From the NCBI GenBank assembly GCA_035627955.1, contig DASPKU010000007.1:62001-126000 (forward strand): a stretch of 64,000 nucleotides of DNA, in the 5' to 3' direction. Source of the DNA: Phycisphaerales bacterium. Its GTDB lineage: Bacteria; Planctomycetota; Phycisphaerae; Phycisphaerales; UBA1924. Every line of letters starts with the position of its first letter. Positions within the stretch are counted from its first letter, which is position 1. A program made the position numbers and the translations under genes. The notes beneath the pieces were generated by a model. The model was not told the DNA's origin. It saw nothing but the letters and a program-made list of their open reading frames with translations, and did no database searches. This document shows, in pieces, positions 1 to 8,863 of the stretch.

Positions 1-1
1 C

Positions 2-220
2 GCCGCGCTGCCAGGGCGCGCTGAACCACTCGATGGGGCCGAGGCGGCCGTTGCACTGCTTGTGGAGGACCGGGTCAAGGGCGATGGCAAGGTCGTGGTT
101 GTCGCCACCACTGGGCGGAGCGTTGTGCTCCGCGACGACGGGCTGCCCGGTGACGACACCGCCCTCGTTCATCTGCCAGAAGGATACATCAGGGCCGCCG
201 GTGGCACGAACGTCTTCTGA
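2..220 (+). CDS. C-terminal end of an unidentified protein (5' truncated)
   Basis: An open frame enters from the left edge and ends at a TGA at 218-220, giving 72 residues with no start inside the window. The last part reads as alternating hydrophobic and charged segments (KVVVVATTGRSVVL) and ends in GGTNVF. I do not recognise a family. The codon use is ordinary high-G+C, with G or C in most third positions, which makes this frame more credible than the competing frame that starts at 33. The next gene, rsmA, converges on it from the other strand, leaving 93 bases between the two stops. Confidence 0.55.
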   Translation, partial: AALPGRAEPLDGAEAAVALLVEDRVKGDGKVVVVATTGRSVVLRDDGLPGDDTALVHLPEGYIRAAGGTNVF

Positions 221-313
221 TCTGGTGTGCTGATTTTGGCGGTTCCCGGATCAGTTACCTGACCTGAGTTGGGCGGAGCCTGACCCAAGGTCGGGTCGTG
301 CAACCCCCTGGCC

Positions 314-1126
314 TTAGGTGGTTCCCTTGTAAAGGGCTATGAGCTGCTCCAGGCTCAGCGACTCGGCCCGGTCGGTGGGCTGCACGCCCGCCGGCCACGC
401 CCGCTCACGACCCAGCACCGCACCCAGCTGCTTCCGCCGCTTCTCGAACAGGGCCTGCACGAAGGTGCCCAGCCCCCGCGCGTCGTCGATCAGCGGGCGC
501 TCTCGCCGCACCAGTGACACCATCGCGCTCGTGACATCCGGACGCGGCCAGAAGCACTCGGGCGGCAGCTTCGCCACCGTCTCCACGTGAGCGGTCACCT
601 GGGCGATGATGCTGAGCGTGCCGTAGTCCTTGCTGCCGGGTTTGGCCGCGAGCCGATCGGCGACCTCGCGCTGGATGGTGACGAACAGGCCGCGGCAGTT
701 GGGGTGATCGGTGAGCAGCACGCTCATCACGGGCGTCGCCGCGCCGTAGGGGAGGTTCGACACGAGCGTGAACGTGCCGGGGCCAAGCGCCTCGACGATG
801 GCCGGCGCGAGCGTGCGCTTGTCGGCGAGGCAGTCGCCCTCGACCAACGTGAAGCCCGCGGCGTCCTTGAAGTGCTCCCGCAGGTGCGCGGCAAGCCCCC
901 GATCGATCTCAGCCGCCACCACCCGGCAGCCCCGCGCGACCAGCTCCTCGGTGAGCGCCCCCGTCCCGGGGCCAACCTCCAGCACCGCATCCCCCGCCTT
1001 CACCCCCGCGGCGTCCACCAGCTTGCGAATGAGGTTGTGGTCCAGCAGGAAGTTCTGCCCGAACATCTTCTGCGGCGACAGCCCGCGCGTTTCGAGGATG
1101 CGCTTGATGTCGGCAAGGGTCTGCAC
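314..1126 (-). CDS. rsmA: 16S rRNA dimethyladenosine transferase RsmA (KsgA)
   Basis: RsmA dimethylates two adjacent adenines in helix 45 of 16S rRNA during late 30S assembly, using S-adenosylmethionine. The N-terminal GQNFLLD motif (about residues 23-29), the SAM-binding motif I VLEVGPGTG (48-56) and the catalytic SNLPYGAATP motif are all present, followed by the usual helical C-terminal domain. I place the start at the GTG at 1126 because it gives the family-typical beginning MQTLADIKRIL. A GTG at 1168 would add 14 residues that do not look conserved and would nearly abut the divergent gene at 1171. The length of 270 residues is normal for the family. Confidence 0.95.
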   Translation of the reverse strand: MQTLADIKRILETRGLSPQKMFGQNFLLDHNLIRKLVDAAGVKAGDAVLEVGPGTGALTEELVARGCRVVAAEIDRGLAAHLREHFKDAAGFTLVEGDCLADKRTLAPAIVEALGPGTFTLVSNLPYGAATPVMSVLLTDHPNCRGLFVTIQREVADRLAAKPGSKDYGTLSIIAQVTAHVETVAKLPPECFWPRPDVTSAMVSLVRRERPLIDDARGLGTFVQALFEKRRKQLGAVLGRERAWPAGVQPTDRAESLSLEQLIALYKGTT

Positions 1127-1170
1127 GCCGACAGGGTACGGGTGAAGTCGCGACCACGTATCCTGCACCG

Positions 1171-1629
1171 ATGTCGAACGGGCGGATCTACCTCCTTGCC
1201 CTGCTGGTCTGGGCCGCTACCGGCGCGGCTTTCGCCATCCAGGAGAAGCGCTCCGTCGGCGAGTTCGCCGTCGCCATGATGGTGAACCTGGTAGCGCTGA
1301 CCCCGATGCTGCTGCTGGGCGGTGCTGTGCTTGGCGTCAAGGGCAGCCGCCCCGCCCTCGTCGCTACAACCCTGAGCGGTTGGATCGGCGGCACTACAGC
1401 CCTCGCCCTTGCCTCGCAGGGCGTCATCCCTGGTGTTGAGCTGGGCGGCTTCTACTGGATGACCGGTCTGCTTGCGATCTGGGTCATGGCCATGCTCGCC
1501 GGCGGCCTGGGCCTCCTCGTCGGCAGCCACATCGAGCCCAAGCCGCCCCCGTCCCACCTCTGCCTCAAGTGCGGCTACGACCGGCGCGGCCTTGCGAGCG
1601 ACGCGAAGTGCCCGGAGTGCGGCGCCTGA
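1171..1629 (+). CDS. Four-helix membrane protein with C-terminal zinc ribbon
   Basis: This 152-residue protein has four hydrophobic segments (about residues 5-22, 30-52, 62-82 and 90-116). A C-terminal cytosolic-looking zinc ribbon follows, CLKCGYDRRGL...CPECGA, with two CxxC pairs. The ribbon signature recurs in the membrane protein at 14712-15659 and is common in planctomycetal membrane proteins of unknown role. The gene is divergent from rsmA. It precedes the Ser/Thr kinase by about 50 bases, so co-transcription is possible but unproven. No function can be assigned. Confidence 0.75.
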   Translation: MSNGRIYLLALLVWAATGAAFAIQEKRSVGEFAVAMMVNLVALTPMLLLGGAVLGVKGSRPALVATTLSGWIGGTTALALASQGVIPGVELGGFYWMTGLLAIWVMAMLAGGLGLLVGSHIEPKPPPSHLCLKCGYDRRGLASDAKCPECGA

Positions 1630-1683
1630 CGCACCGCAGCCCACCCAAACAACCGGCGCTCTTTGTCCAGTAGACTTCGTGGC

Positions 1684-3450
1684 ATGGACCAGGCGCAGGT
1701 CGAGACATTGCTCCAGGTCGTCAGCGAGGCCCGGTCGCTCCCGCCGGCTGACTGGAAGTCGTTCGTGGCCTCGCGGTGCGGCAAGCAGCCGTCGGTGGTT
1801 GACGCCGCGCTGCGGCTGCTCGCGGGCGAACCGCCGGGTGAGTCGGTCAGCGTGTCCAGGCCGCTGCCCGAGCGTGTCAAACTCGGCGGGACCACGTACA
1901 CCATCGGCCCGCGCCTGGGCGGCGGCGGCAACGGCGTGGTCTACGAGGCGACGGCGGTCGATTCCGGTGAGACCGTCGCCATCAAGACCGTCCGCAACCT
2001 CGCCTCGCCCGAGATGATCGACCGCCTCCGCATCGAGGCCCGCGCCCTCCAGGCGTTCCGCCACCCCGGCATCGTCCGCTTCAAGGGCGTCGAGGTGTGG
2101 GACTCGCCCGAAGGACCCGTGCCGACCATCATCATGGAGCGGCTGCATGGCCTCACCCTCCAGCGCTTCGTCAAGGACCTTGGCCTCACCTTCGAGCAGC
2201 GGATCGCGCTACTGGGCGGGATCCTGAGGGCGGTCGCGGCGGTGCACGGCAACGGCATGGTGCACCGCGACCTCAAACCCGACAACATCGTCATCGTTTG
2301 CCCGGCGGCCAAGCCCGGACTTCGCGGTGAGGGACTCCAGCAGGCGCTCACTGATGCTCAGCCCAAACTGCTCGACTTCGGCCTCGTACGGGGCGACACG
2401 GCGGCGGAATTGTCCGCCGGCACCTACCCCGGCCAGATCATGGGCACCATCCGCTACATGAGCCCCGAGCAGTGGGAAGGGCGCGGCTGCATCGCTGATT
2501 CGCGGTCGGACGTGTTCAGCCTCGGCGTCATCCTCGCGGAGGTGGTGAGCGGCTATGAGCCCGACCGCCACGCCTACTCGCGTCCTGCGTGGGAGACGCA
2601 CCGCAGCACCGCGACGCTCATTCCCGAGCGGCTCACCGGCCTTCGTGCGGTGGTGCGGCGCGCCACTGAGTATGACCCGGCGGTGCGCTATGCCGATGCG
2701 GGGGAACTCCATCGCGCTTTGATGGAGGCATTCCGGGCCGACTTCCCAGGCGCTCAAGAACCCGGCCCTGTTGCCGCGCACCGTGCTTCCAATCGTCGGC
2801 CCTGGCTGGTGGCGGCGCTGACAAGCACGGCGGCCACCCTGATTGCGTTCTCGGTTTGGCGCTATCAGAGAGCGCCGCTCCTCACCACCGCAGACCCGCA
2901 GCCCGCAGCTCCCAAGGGAGCAGTCAAGGCGGCGCCGCCAATGCCCACTCCGGAGGACCTCTCACGCACGGAGGCCGAAGGCTGCTTCGCTCGCCTACGG
3001 CGCGCACTGTCAGAGGACGGCACAGTCAAGGCGTCAGTCCTTGCGCAGATGGCCCGCACGGCGTTCGCCGAACAACGACCACTCGAAGCCCGGCACATGT
3101 ACGGCCTGCTCGCCGCGCATTACGCGGGTGCGCGCGCCGGGTGGCGCCCGGCATACTCCGACCTGCAGGTGGCCCTCTGCGATCGCGAGATCGGGCGCAT
3201 CTCAGCCGCGTTGGCCGCGGCCGTGCCGGCGCGGTCGCCGCTCCAGGCCGCACTCGCGGAGCCGTCCCTCCTGGAAACCGACGCAGAGGTCATCCGCGCC
3301 GCACTCGCCGACATCGACCGCCTCATGAGCGAGCCCCGCGATCTGACTCACGCCGATGATGGCGACCGCAGGCTGCAAGCCTTTGCGGACCGCTTGCAGG
3401 AACTGCTGCTGCAATCCTCCACAACCGTCCGTATACTCGCGGACGATTGA
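1684..3450 (+). CDS. Membrane-anchored serine/threonine protein kinase
   Basis: This is a Hanks-type kinase of 588 residues. The glycine-rich loop LGGGGNGVVYEA, the ATP-anchoring Lys101 (VAIKTV), the catalytic loop HRDLKPDN (Asp196) and the DFG (Asp231) are intact, followed by the activation-segment end MSPEQWEGRG. A single membrane helix lies near 374-393, so the kinase faces the cytosol and the roughly 190-residue C-terminal part faces outward. That part is helical and Ala/Arg-rich with no repeat I can name. The start at 1684 is preferred over the in-frame start at 1663 because the upstream residues do not look like kinase N-termini. The exported protein at 3464 follows 13 bases after the stop, so the two probably share a transcript. 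Confidence 0.92.
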   Translation: MDQAQVETLLQVVSEARSLPPADWKSFVASRCGKQPSVVDAALRLLAGEPPGESVSVSRPLPERVKLGGTTYTIGPRLGGGGNGVVYEATAVDSGETVAIKTVRNLASPEMIDRLRIEARALQAFRHPGIVRFKGVEVWDSPEGPVPTIIMERLHGLTLQRFVKDLGLTFEQRIALLGGILRAVAAVHGNGMVHRDLKPDNIVIVCPAAKPGLRGEGLQQALTDAQPKLLDFGLVRGDTAAELSAGTYPGQIMGTIRYMSPEQWEGRGCIADSRSDVFSLGVILAEVVSGYEPDRHAYSRPAWETHRSTATLIPERLTGLRAVVRRATEYDPAVRYADAGELHRALMEAFRADFPGAQEPGPVAAHRASNRRPWLVAALTSTAATLIAFSVWRYQRAPLLTTADPQPAAPKGAVKAAPPMPTPEDLSRTEAEGCFARLRRALSEDGTVKASVLAQMARTAFAEQRPLEARHMYGLLAAHYAGARAGWRPAYSDLQVALCDREIGRISAALAAAVPARSPLQAALAEPSLLETDAEVIRAALADIDRLMSEPRDLTHADDGDRRLQAFADRLQELLLQSSTTVRILADD

Positions 3451-3463
3451 AAGGAGGGGGCGG

Positions 3464-4963
3464 ATGACCAGTTGCTTGCCGCGCATGTTCGGGGTTGCTT
3501 CTCTGGCTCTGAGCGCAATGATCGCGCCGGCGCTGCGCGCGCAGGACGGCGGCCAGCCGACAACCAGGCTCGCCGAGACCGCCGTCTTTGAGCTCACAGT
3601 CACGTACGACACCGACATCGTCGCGCAGCCCATCCAGCCCGGGTTCCTCGTCGGGCCTTCCGGCGTCGGCATCACAAGCTACAACGCGCTGCACACCGCC
3701 CGCGCCGCCAAGGCCCGCTTCCTGCACCAGCCCGACGTGTACTACAAGGTCGAACTGATGACCGCCGAGCCCGGTCGCGACCTCGCGCTCGTGAAGCTCT
3801 CGCCCATGAAGGAGGAGTCGCCCGCGATCGAGGTCTTCCTGCCGCTCGCGCCCGGCGAACTCAAGGACCGCCAGCCCGTGTGGACCCTGATCTCTTCGAG
3901 CTACCCCGATGAGATCAAGGCCAAGGCTGGCATCGCCGACATCGTGCACGAGAAGCTCAACCCCAACCCCCGGATCAACCCGCAGGGCCAGGAGGAGATC
4001 GAGCCATTCGTCGCGCCGGGCTGGATCTACAGCACGCTCCAGCAGAACCGCACGCACTCCGGCTGCCCACTGGTCGATGATCAGGGCCGCCTCGTGGGCA
4101 TCAACGTGTGGTCCTGGCCCTCAGCCGCGGCCCGCCCGGTGGGGCTGACGCAGAACTCTGTTGACGATCTGCTGAAGAAGTATCGGGAGGAGACGGAGCG
4201 GGCCAAGGCTAAGGGCGAGGGCCCGCCCATGATGCCCATCACCGCCGCGCGGTCCAAGTACCGCGAGCAGAAGCTGATCGGCAGTGTCTTCCCGCGCCTC
4301 AACTGGCCCGCTGTCGCCGGCAAGGGTGCGGAAGCCACAGCCCTCGCGGGCAACTTCGCGAGCTCCCTCACCTGCAACCTGTGCAAGGGCAAGGGCACCA
4401 TCACCGAGCGCGGGATTATCCCGAAGGAGAAGGCCGGTGGCCGCTTGCGGCAAGGGCGCGAGGAGGTGCGCAACAAGAAGTGCCCTGAGTGCGAGGGCTC
4501 CAAGGTCATCGACGCTGAGAAGATCTGGGCCAAGTCGGCCCGCGTCGCCCGTGCGATCGCTTCCCTGGACCCTGCCGACGAGCAGCACCGCAAGGTGCTT
4601 GACAAGCTCGCCGAATCCGCGGCCGAAGTGCACCGTCTGAACGGCGCCGAGTTTAGCAAGCGGCTCAAGGCCCAGGCGCGCGAGCAGCTGAATCCGCGAA
4701 GCGTGCAGCGCGGCGAGGCCGTGATGTTCATCGGCGCTCTCCAGGCAGCGGACCTGCAGAACTGGGACAAGGAGGTTGAGCGGATCTCCGTGTCGTGGGA
4801 CAACCGCGCGGGCCTGCTGGCGGTTGCACCCGCGTGCCCGCAGATCGACCGCGGTCAGCAGGCGCTGTTCGTCGGCGTCGTCAGCGGCTTCGTCACCGGA
4901 CGTCGCGGCGATCAGTGGGTCGTGCTGGAACGGGTCTCCGGCGTGCCCCTCCACGCCCGCTGA
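3464..4963 (+). CDS. Exported trypsin-like protein with degenerate triad and DnaJ-type Cys motifs
   Basis: The start is fixed by a strong ribosome-binding site, aaggaggggg, just upstream. A signal peptide covers residues 1-26 (cleavage after ALRA). Residues 40-230 resemble a DegP/S1-type chymotrypsin fold: the Asp strand (GRDLALVKL) and a Ser loop (THSGCPLVDD...GRLVGI) are recognisable, but the position that should hold the catalytic His is Asn74 (GITSYNAL), and the usual SGGP is SGCP. Residues 304-345 hold two zinc-binding-like knuckles, CNLCKGKG and CPECEGSK, as in DnaJ. The protein is therefore more likely a binding protein than an active protease. It lies directly behind the transmembrane kinase and could interact with its extracytoplasmic part. 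Confidence 0.8.
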   Translation: MTSCLPRMFGVASLALSAMIAPALRAQDGGQPTTRLAETAVFELTVTYDTDIVAQPIQPGFLVGPSGVGITSYNALHTARAAKARFLHQPDVYYKVELMTAEPGRDLALVKLSPMKEESPAIEVFLPLAPGELKDRQPVWTLISSSYPDEIKAKAGIADIVHEKLNPNPRINPQGQEEIEPFVAPGWIYSTLQQNRTHSGCPLVDDQGRLVGINVWSWPSAAARPVGLTQNSVDDLLKKYREETERAKAKGEGPPMMPITAARSKYREQKLIGSVFPRLNWPAVAGKGAEATALAGNFASSLTCNLCKGKGTITERGIIPKEKAGGRLRQGREEVRNKKCPECEGSKVIDAEKIWAKSARVARAIASLDPADEQHRKVLDKLAESAAEVHRLNGAEFSKRLKAQAREQLNPRSVQRGEAVMFIGALQAADLQNWDKEVERISVSWDNRAGLLAVAPACPQIDRGQQALFVGVVSGFVTGRRGDQWVVLERVSGVPLHAR

Positions 4964-4969
4964 CCCGTC

Positions 4970-5854
4970 TCACCACTGCCCGTCCAGAATCTTCTCCACC
5001 GCCACCGCCACCCCATCCTCGCGGTTGCTGAGCGTGTGCCGCTGCGCAACCGCGCGCACGCTCTCCACCGCGTTGCCCATCGCGACGCCCAGGGCCGCGT
5101 GCCTGACCATGGAGACGTCGTTCACCTCGTCGCCGATGGCGGCGATGCGGTCCGCGCGCAGGCCCAGCTTCTTGGCCACCATGCTCACCGCCGACCACTT
5201 GTTGGCGCCGATATCGAACAGCTCCAGCACGTGCAGCACCTCGCCGCCCGCGCGGCTGGCGTGGTCGGGCGCCACGACCGCCGAGAAGCTGTGGATGCAC
5301 GCGCGGTCGCCGCACACGCCAGCGAGGTCGTCCTTGATCTGCAACATGCGGCCGGAAAGCCCGCACGCGCCCACGCGCACGGTGTGCTCGGGATGGTCGT
5401 CCTCGTGGAGCTCGTGCACCTCGCGCACCCGCACGTTCATCGCGCCGAACCACCACTCGGTGACCGGGTCGAGCGGCAGGCGCTGGCGGCCGCGCACCAC
5501 GAGGTAGTCATACCCCGCGGCCACCGGGTCCTTGAGCACCAGCGCTGGGTGCTCATGCTCGATCAGCCGCTGCACGGTGCTGGCAACGAGGCGCTGGTCG
5601 ATCGCGAAGCGGTGCACGGTGCCGCCGCTCACCGGGTCGGCGATGATCGCCCCGCCCGCGACCACGACCGGATCGACCTGCGCGATCTGCTCCAGCACGT
5701 GTCGGCACTCAACGAGCCCGCGCCCCGTGCACACCGCCACGCGCAGCCCGGCCTCGCGGGCGTTCCGCAGCGCCGCCTTGTTCCGCTCCGACACCCGCCC
5801 CTGCGGGTCCAGCAGCGTGCCATCAAGATCGATCGCGAGCAGGTCGTACTTCAC
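4970..5854 (-). CDS. Cof-type HAD-superfamily phosphatase
   Basis: A 294-residue HAD hydrolase of the Cof/YidA (class IIB) type that dephosphorylates small phosphometabolites. Motif I is AIDLDGTLLD with the nucleophilic Asp at about residue 9, and motif IV is IGDEVNDVSMV near residue 245, followed by the typical ALGVAMGNA. A C2-type cap lies between them. It starts with GTG at 5854, with no strong ribosome-binding site. The gene is convergent with 3464-4963 (6 bases between stops) and lies 18 bases downstream of the GGDEF gene on the same strand, so it may be the last gene of that transcript. The substrate cannot be inferred. Confidence 0.9.
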   Translation of the reverse strand: MKYDLLAIDLDGTLLDPQGRVSERNKAALRNAREAGLRVAVCTGRGLVECRHVLEQIAQVDPVVVAGGAIIADPVSGGTVHRFAIDQRLVASTVQRLIEHEHPALVLKDPVAAGYDYLVVRGRQRLPLDPVTEWWFGAMNVRVREVHELHEDDHPEHTVRVGACGLSGRMLQIKDDLAGVCGDRACIHSFSAVVAPDHASRAGGEVLHVLELFDIGANKWSAVSMVAKKLGLRADRIAAIGDEVNDVSMVRHAALGVAMGNAVESVRAVAQRHTLSNREDGVAVAVEKILDGQW

Positions 5855-5872
5855 GGGCGATGGTACCCGCTG

Positions 5873-7288
5873 CTACTGCGGCTCGGGCATCACACCCAGC
5901 GTGATGGCGTTCTTGCCCTGCCGCTTGCTCGCCAGGGCCCGCTTGTCGGCCTCGCGCTGCAGGTCCTCGACGGTCAGCCCGTCCCACGGGAACGTGGCCA
6001 GGCCGCCCGACACCGTGAGCGCGCCCTGCGCCAGCCCCGCCATCTTGGGGAACTTGTGCTGCTGCACCTTCTGCTGGAAGCGCTGGGCGATGTCGAACAC
6101 CGAGCTGGGGTGCTGGCTGCCGCCCACGCGCGGGCCCTCGGGCTCGTAGAAGATCACGGCGAACTCGTCGCCGCCGATGCGGCACACGCGGTCGGTGGGG
6201 CGGATCGTGCTCCGCATCAGCTTCACCGTCTCGCGGAGGATCTCGTCGCCCGCCTCGTGCCCGTAGCGGTCGTTGTACGTCTTGAAGTCGTCGATGTCGA
6301 AGACCATCACGGTGACGTTGCGGCGGGCGCCGCGGGCCTGCTCGATCGCCGACGCCAGGAACCGCTCGAAGTAGCGGCGGTTGTACGCGCCCGTGAGGGC
6401 GTCGGTGAAGGCCGCGGTCTTCAGCTGGTTCTGCTGGTCGCGGAGGCGCAGCCACGAGCCCAGCCAGCGCGCCTGCAGCGCCACCAGGGCCTTGTCCTCG
6501 CAGCGGGTGCGGATCTCGCCGTAGACCTGCCCCTCGAACGCGACGACCGCGCCCTCGGTCGCGACCCCCTCAGCCACCTGCACGAACTCGGCGGTGTCGT
6601 CACCCAGCCGCTCTCGCAGCATCATCACCGCCGGCGGCAGGATGTCCTTGCCCCGGATGAGCTGCTGCACGAGCTCGAGGTCGCCGCCGGTGGTGATCTC
6701 GCCCGCTCCCTGCATTACGCCCGCAGCCTTCGTCGCTGCTGCGTCGGCCTTGGCGGCCACGACAGGCGCCGCCGCCTTGGGCGCCGCGTCCGTCTCCGGC
6801 GTGGGGGCATCGGCCTGGAGCAGCGGCCCGCTCAGCAGAACCGGGCGGGGCGTGTGGCCATTGGCTTCGGTCGCTGGCTCGCCCCGGACGAACCGGCGCA
6901 CCTCATCGCCCGGCATGTCCGGCGAGAGCGAGCCATCAAAGCCCTGCACGCCGCCGTCCTTGGTGGACGCGAGCACCACGACCTTGGGCTCGGCGTTCTT
7001 CAGGCCGGTCACGAACTCGCCGACCTCGCCCTTGGTGCCCAAAGCCTTGAGCGTGTCGGGCGACACCACGACGACGCTCCGCGCCGCCATCTCCTCATCC
7101 CACGAAGAGGCCAGCTCCGCCACCGCCTCCAGGGGCGTGCTCACGCGGACCAGCTCGATCTCCGGGTCAAGCCGCAGCGCGGCGTCCAGTCCGGTGCGCC
7201 CCACCAGGATCACCCGCACGCTCTGGCCGTTCTCGACGCTCACTCCACGCTCCAATCCGCCCTCCGGGCGGCTGCCGTTCGTCAGCAT
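5873..7288 (-). CDS. GGDEF-domain diguanylate cyclase
   Basis: This 471-residue protein probably makes cyclic di-GMP. The N-terminal 120 residues resemble a receiver fold (VRVILVGRTGLDAAL start). They lack the acidic cluster of a true receiver, so phosphorylation is doubtful. An Ala/Pro linker (about 165-200) is followed by a helical region. The GGDEF domain starts near residue 295 (DALTGAYNRRYFERFL), has an active RIGGDEFAVIF signature near 365, and ends at about 465. No EAL domain and no membrane helix are present. The N-terminal half of the upstream gene (7340-7996) also has a receiver-like alternation, which suggests the two work together. Confidence 0.88.
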   Translation of the reverse strand: MLTNGSRPEGGLERGVSVENGQSVRVILVGRTGLDAALRLDPEIELVRVSTPLEAVAELASSWDEEMAARSVVVVSPDTLKALGTKGEVGEFVTGLKNAEPKVVVLASTKDGGVQGFDGSLSPDMPGDEVRRFVRGEPATEANGHTPRPVLLSGPLLQADAPTPETDAAPKAAAPVVAAKADAAATKAAGVMQGAGEITTGGDLELVQQLIRGKDILPPAVMMLRERLGDDTAEFVQVAEGVATEGAVVAFEGQVYGEIRTRCEDKALVALQARWLGSWLRLRDQQNQLKTAAFTDALTGAYNRRYFERFLASAIEQARGARRNVTVMVFDIDDFKTYNDRYGHEAGDEILRETVKLMRSTIRPTDRVCRIGGDEFAVIFYEPEGPRVGGSQHPSSVFDIAQRFQQKVQQHKFPKMAGLAQGALTVSGGLATFPWDGLTVEDLQREADKRALASKRQGKNAITLGVMPEPQ

Positions 7289-7339
7289 CCGTGGCTCCGG
7301 CGTGCCCCGTTGGCACGCGGCGGTCTCCGACCGCTCCGA

Positions 7340-7996
7340 TCAATTCTGTCCTTTGTCCGGCTCAATGGCGAGCAGCATGGACAACTCTTCGTCGGTGAGG
7401 GCGTGCCCGGGCCGCGCGTCCCGCATTTCCGCCGCCGCACCCGCCCCGTGGAGCGGGTTATCAGACATGAGAGCCCCATCCTCGCCCGCTGCCGCGGGGA
7501 TTCCCGGGCCCTCGCCCGCCAGCTTCAGCCGCGGGCCGTTCATCTTTACGGTCCGCGTGGCCGCGGGATCGCCCACGATCGTGCTATCCGCCCCCGCGAC
7601 GCCCACGCGCGGCTCGGGCTCCGGCCCGCCGTCGAGCCAACCCTTGGGCTTCTTGACCCACGCGCTGCGCTCCTCGGCGGTGACGGCGCGGATCCGCTCG
7701 GCCGGCGAGGACTCGTACGCCCACAGCACCGCCTGCGGCGCGTAGCGCTCGACGATGTCGAGCACCTCGCCGATGTCGGGCAGCTGCTTGGGCTCCACGA
7801 TCAGCAGCACGTGGGCGAGGCCGGAAAGCTCGCCCACCGCGCGGGCGCGGCAGAGCTCCACCATCGCGTCGAACTCGTTGCGGACGTGCACGCCGATGCA
7901 ACCGGCCGTCACCAGCGCGCGTTCCAGCTGCGCGGGAATCGCCGAGCCCTTCGCCCGCCACACCACACACCGTGCCTTGGTCGCCTGCGCCTCCAT
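7340..7996 (-). CDS. Hypothetical protein, possibly a degenerate receiver-like domain
   Basis: This 218-residue soluble protein sits 51 bases upstream of the GGDEF gene on the same strand. Residues 8-110 alternate strands and helices (RCVVWRAKGSAIPAQLERAL, HVLLIVEPKQLPDIGEVL, APQAVLWAYES) in a way that suggests a Rossmann or receiver-like fold, without the conserved acidic residues. The C-terminal half is low-complexity and rich in Pro, Gly and Glu, ending in a short acidic helix (DEELSMLLAIEPDKGQN). Start at the ATG at 7996. I do not recognise a family. The order of the genes suggests a role in the same signalling route as the diguanylate cyclase, which is inference only. Confidence 0.6.
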   Translation of the reverse strand: MEAQATKARCVVWRAKGSAIPAQLERALVTAGCIGVHVRNEFDAMVELCRARAVGELSGLAHVLLIVEPKQLPDIGEVLDIVERYAPQAVLWAYESSPAERIRAVTAEERSAWVKKPKGWLDGGPEPEPRVGVAGADSTIVGDPAATRTVKMNGPRLKLAGEGPGIPAAAGEDGALMSDNPLHGAGAAAEMRDARPGHALTDEELSMLLAIEPDKGQN

Positions 7997-8178
7997 GGGG
8001 GCGAGTGTACCGAGTCGCGCAAAAACTACCAGCCGCGGGAGGCTCCGCCGGCGACCGAAACGCCCCGATTTGCGGCCCTGGACTTCAAGAAGCGTGTGTT
8101 AGCTGTCTCTGCCTGTCGATTGGGCGGCCCGCTCGGGGGAACACGGGCTATCGCCGCGGGATTGCGCAACCTCGCCGC

Positions 8179-8832
8179 CTACTTCGTCACCTGCGCCCGC
8201 GAAATGAAGTCGTCCGCCCGCAGCACCGTGATGCCGGTCATGTTCACCAGCGTCTCGGCCTGCACCACCGGCTCGACCTCCGGGCCCGGACGGGGCGGCA
8301 GCGCGGCCGACGTGCGGTGGTGCTTGATGAACAGCATCTGATCCTGCACCACGCCGATGACCTTGTCCATCTCCTGCTCGGCCTGCTCCATCTGCCGCAC
8401 CACCACCTTCAGGCGGTCCTTGAAGTCGTTGAGGTTTCGGCGGCTCTCCTGCCGCAGTGTCTCGTCGGCGTAGTCCTCGACCTCGCGCCCCCACTGGTCG
8501 AAGAACTCGCGCCCCGTCTCCTCCATACGGTCGCGCCGGAGCTTGGCCGTGTGGTACCGCGACTCGCACGTCGCGAGCATGCGACGGACGAGGTCGTAGG
8601 CCTCCTGCGGCTCCGCGCCGGTCCAGGCCTTGCGCCTCACCGCCCGCAGGGTGTCGACAATCTGGTCGGTCGCAGCACTGTGAGCGTCGCGGGCCGAGGT
8701 CACCTGCCGCACCAGCACCTCCATCCGGTTGCGGCTGAAGGCGTCAAAGCGCGCGGGCTGGCGGTCGGTGACGCAGGACGCGAGCGGCAGCACGGAACCC
8801 AGGGCCAGGACGAGGATGAGCCGGCGGATCAT
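8179..8832 (-). CDS. DUF2959-like lipoprotein
   Basis: A 217-residue lipoprotein. The signal peptide ends in a lipobox, LASC, with the lipidated Cys at residue 20. The rest is almost entirely helical with heptad-like coiled coil (RMEETGREFFDQW, LKVVVRQMEQAEQEMDKVIGVVQDQMLFIKHH). The pattern and length match the DUF2959 family of predicted lipoproteins, whose role is not known. It starts at the ATG at 8832, 31 bases after the stop of the large exported protein on the same strand. About 180 bases without any recognisable feature separate it from the next gene (7340-7996). Confidence 0.8.
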   Translation of the reverse strand: MIRRLILVLALGSVLPLASCVTDRQPARFDAFSRNRMEVLVRQVTSARDAHSAATDQIVDTLRAVRRKAWTGAEPQEAYDLVRRMLATCESRYHTAKLRRDRMEETGREFFDQWGREVEDYADETLRQESRRNLNDFKDRLKVVVRQMEQAEQEMDKVIGVVQDQMLFIKHHRTSAALPPRPGPEVEPVVQAETLVNMTGITVLRADDFISRAQVTK

Positions 8833-8835
8833 CGC

Positions 8836-8854
8836 TTGAGCGTACCACGCTCAA
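8836..8854 (-). terminator. Short hairpin between two minus-strand genes
   Basis: A perfect 8-base inverted repeat (TTGAGCGT and ACGCTCAA) with a 3-base loop lies between the stop of 8864-11308 and the start of 8179-8832. No T-run follows it. It could be a weak terminator or an mRNA-processing signal, and it sits only a few bases before the start codon of the lipoprotein gene. Confidence 0.35.
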
Positions 8855-8863
8855 AGCCACGGC

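Noticed and set aside
33-233. A 66-codon frame at the left edge
   Set aside because: The frame ending at 220 has more natural codon and residue composition and enters from outside the window, so it is the better choice.
1000-2148. A minus-strand frame running from the kinase region into rsmA
   Set aside because: It overlaps two well-supported genes, and its last part is a shifted-frame copy of RsmA coding sequence.
5036-8341. A plus-strand open frame of about 1100 codons
   Set aside because: It runs antisense to the HAD, GGDEF and receiver-like genes and its product is an Arg/Ala/His-rich sequence without any domain. Long open antisense frames are expected in DNA this rich in G+C.
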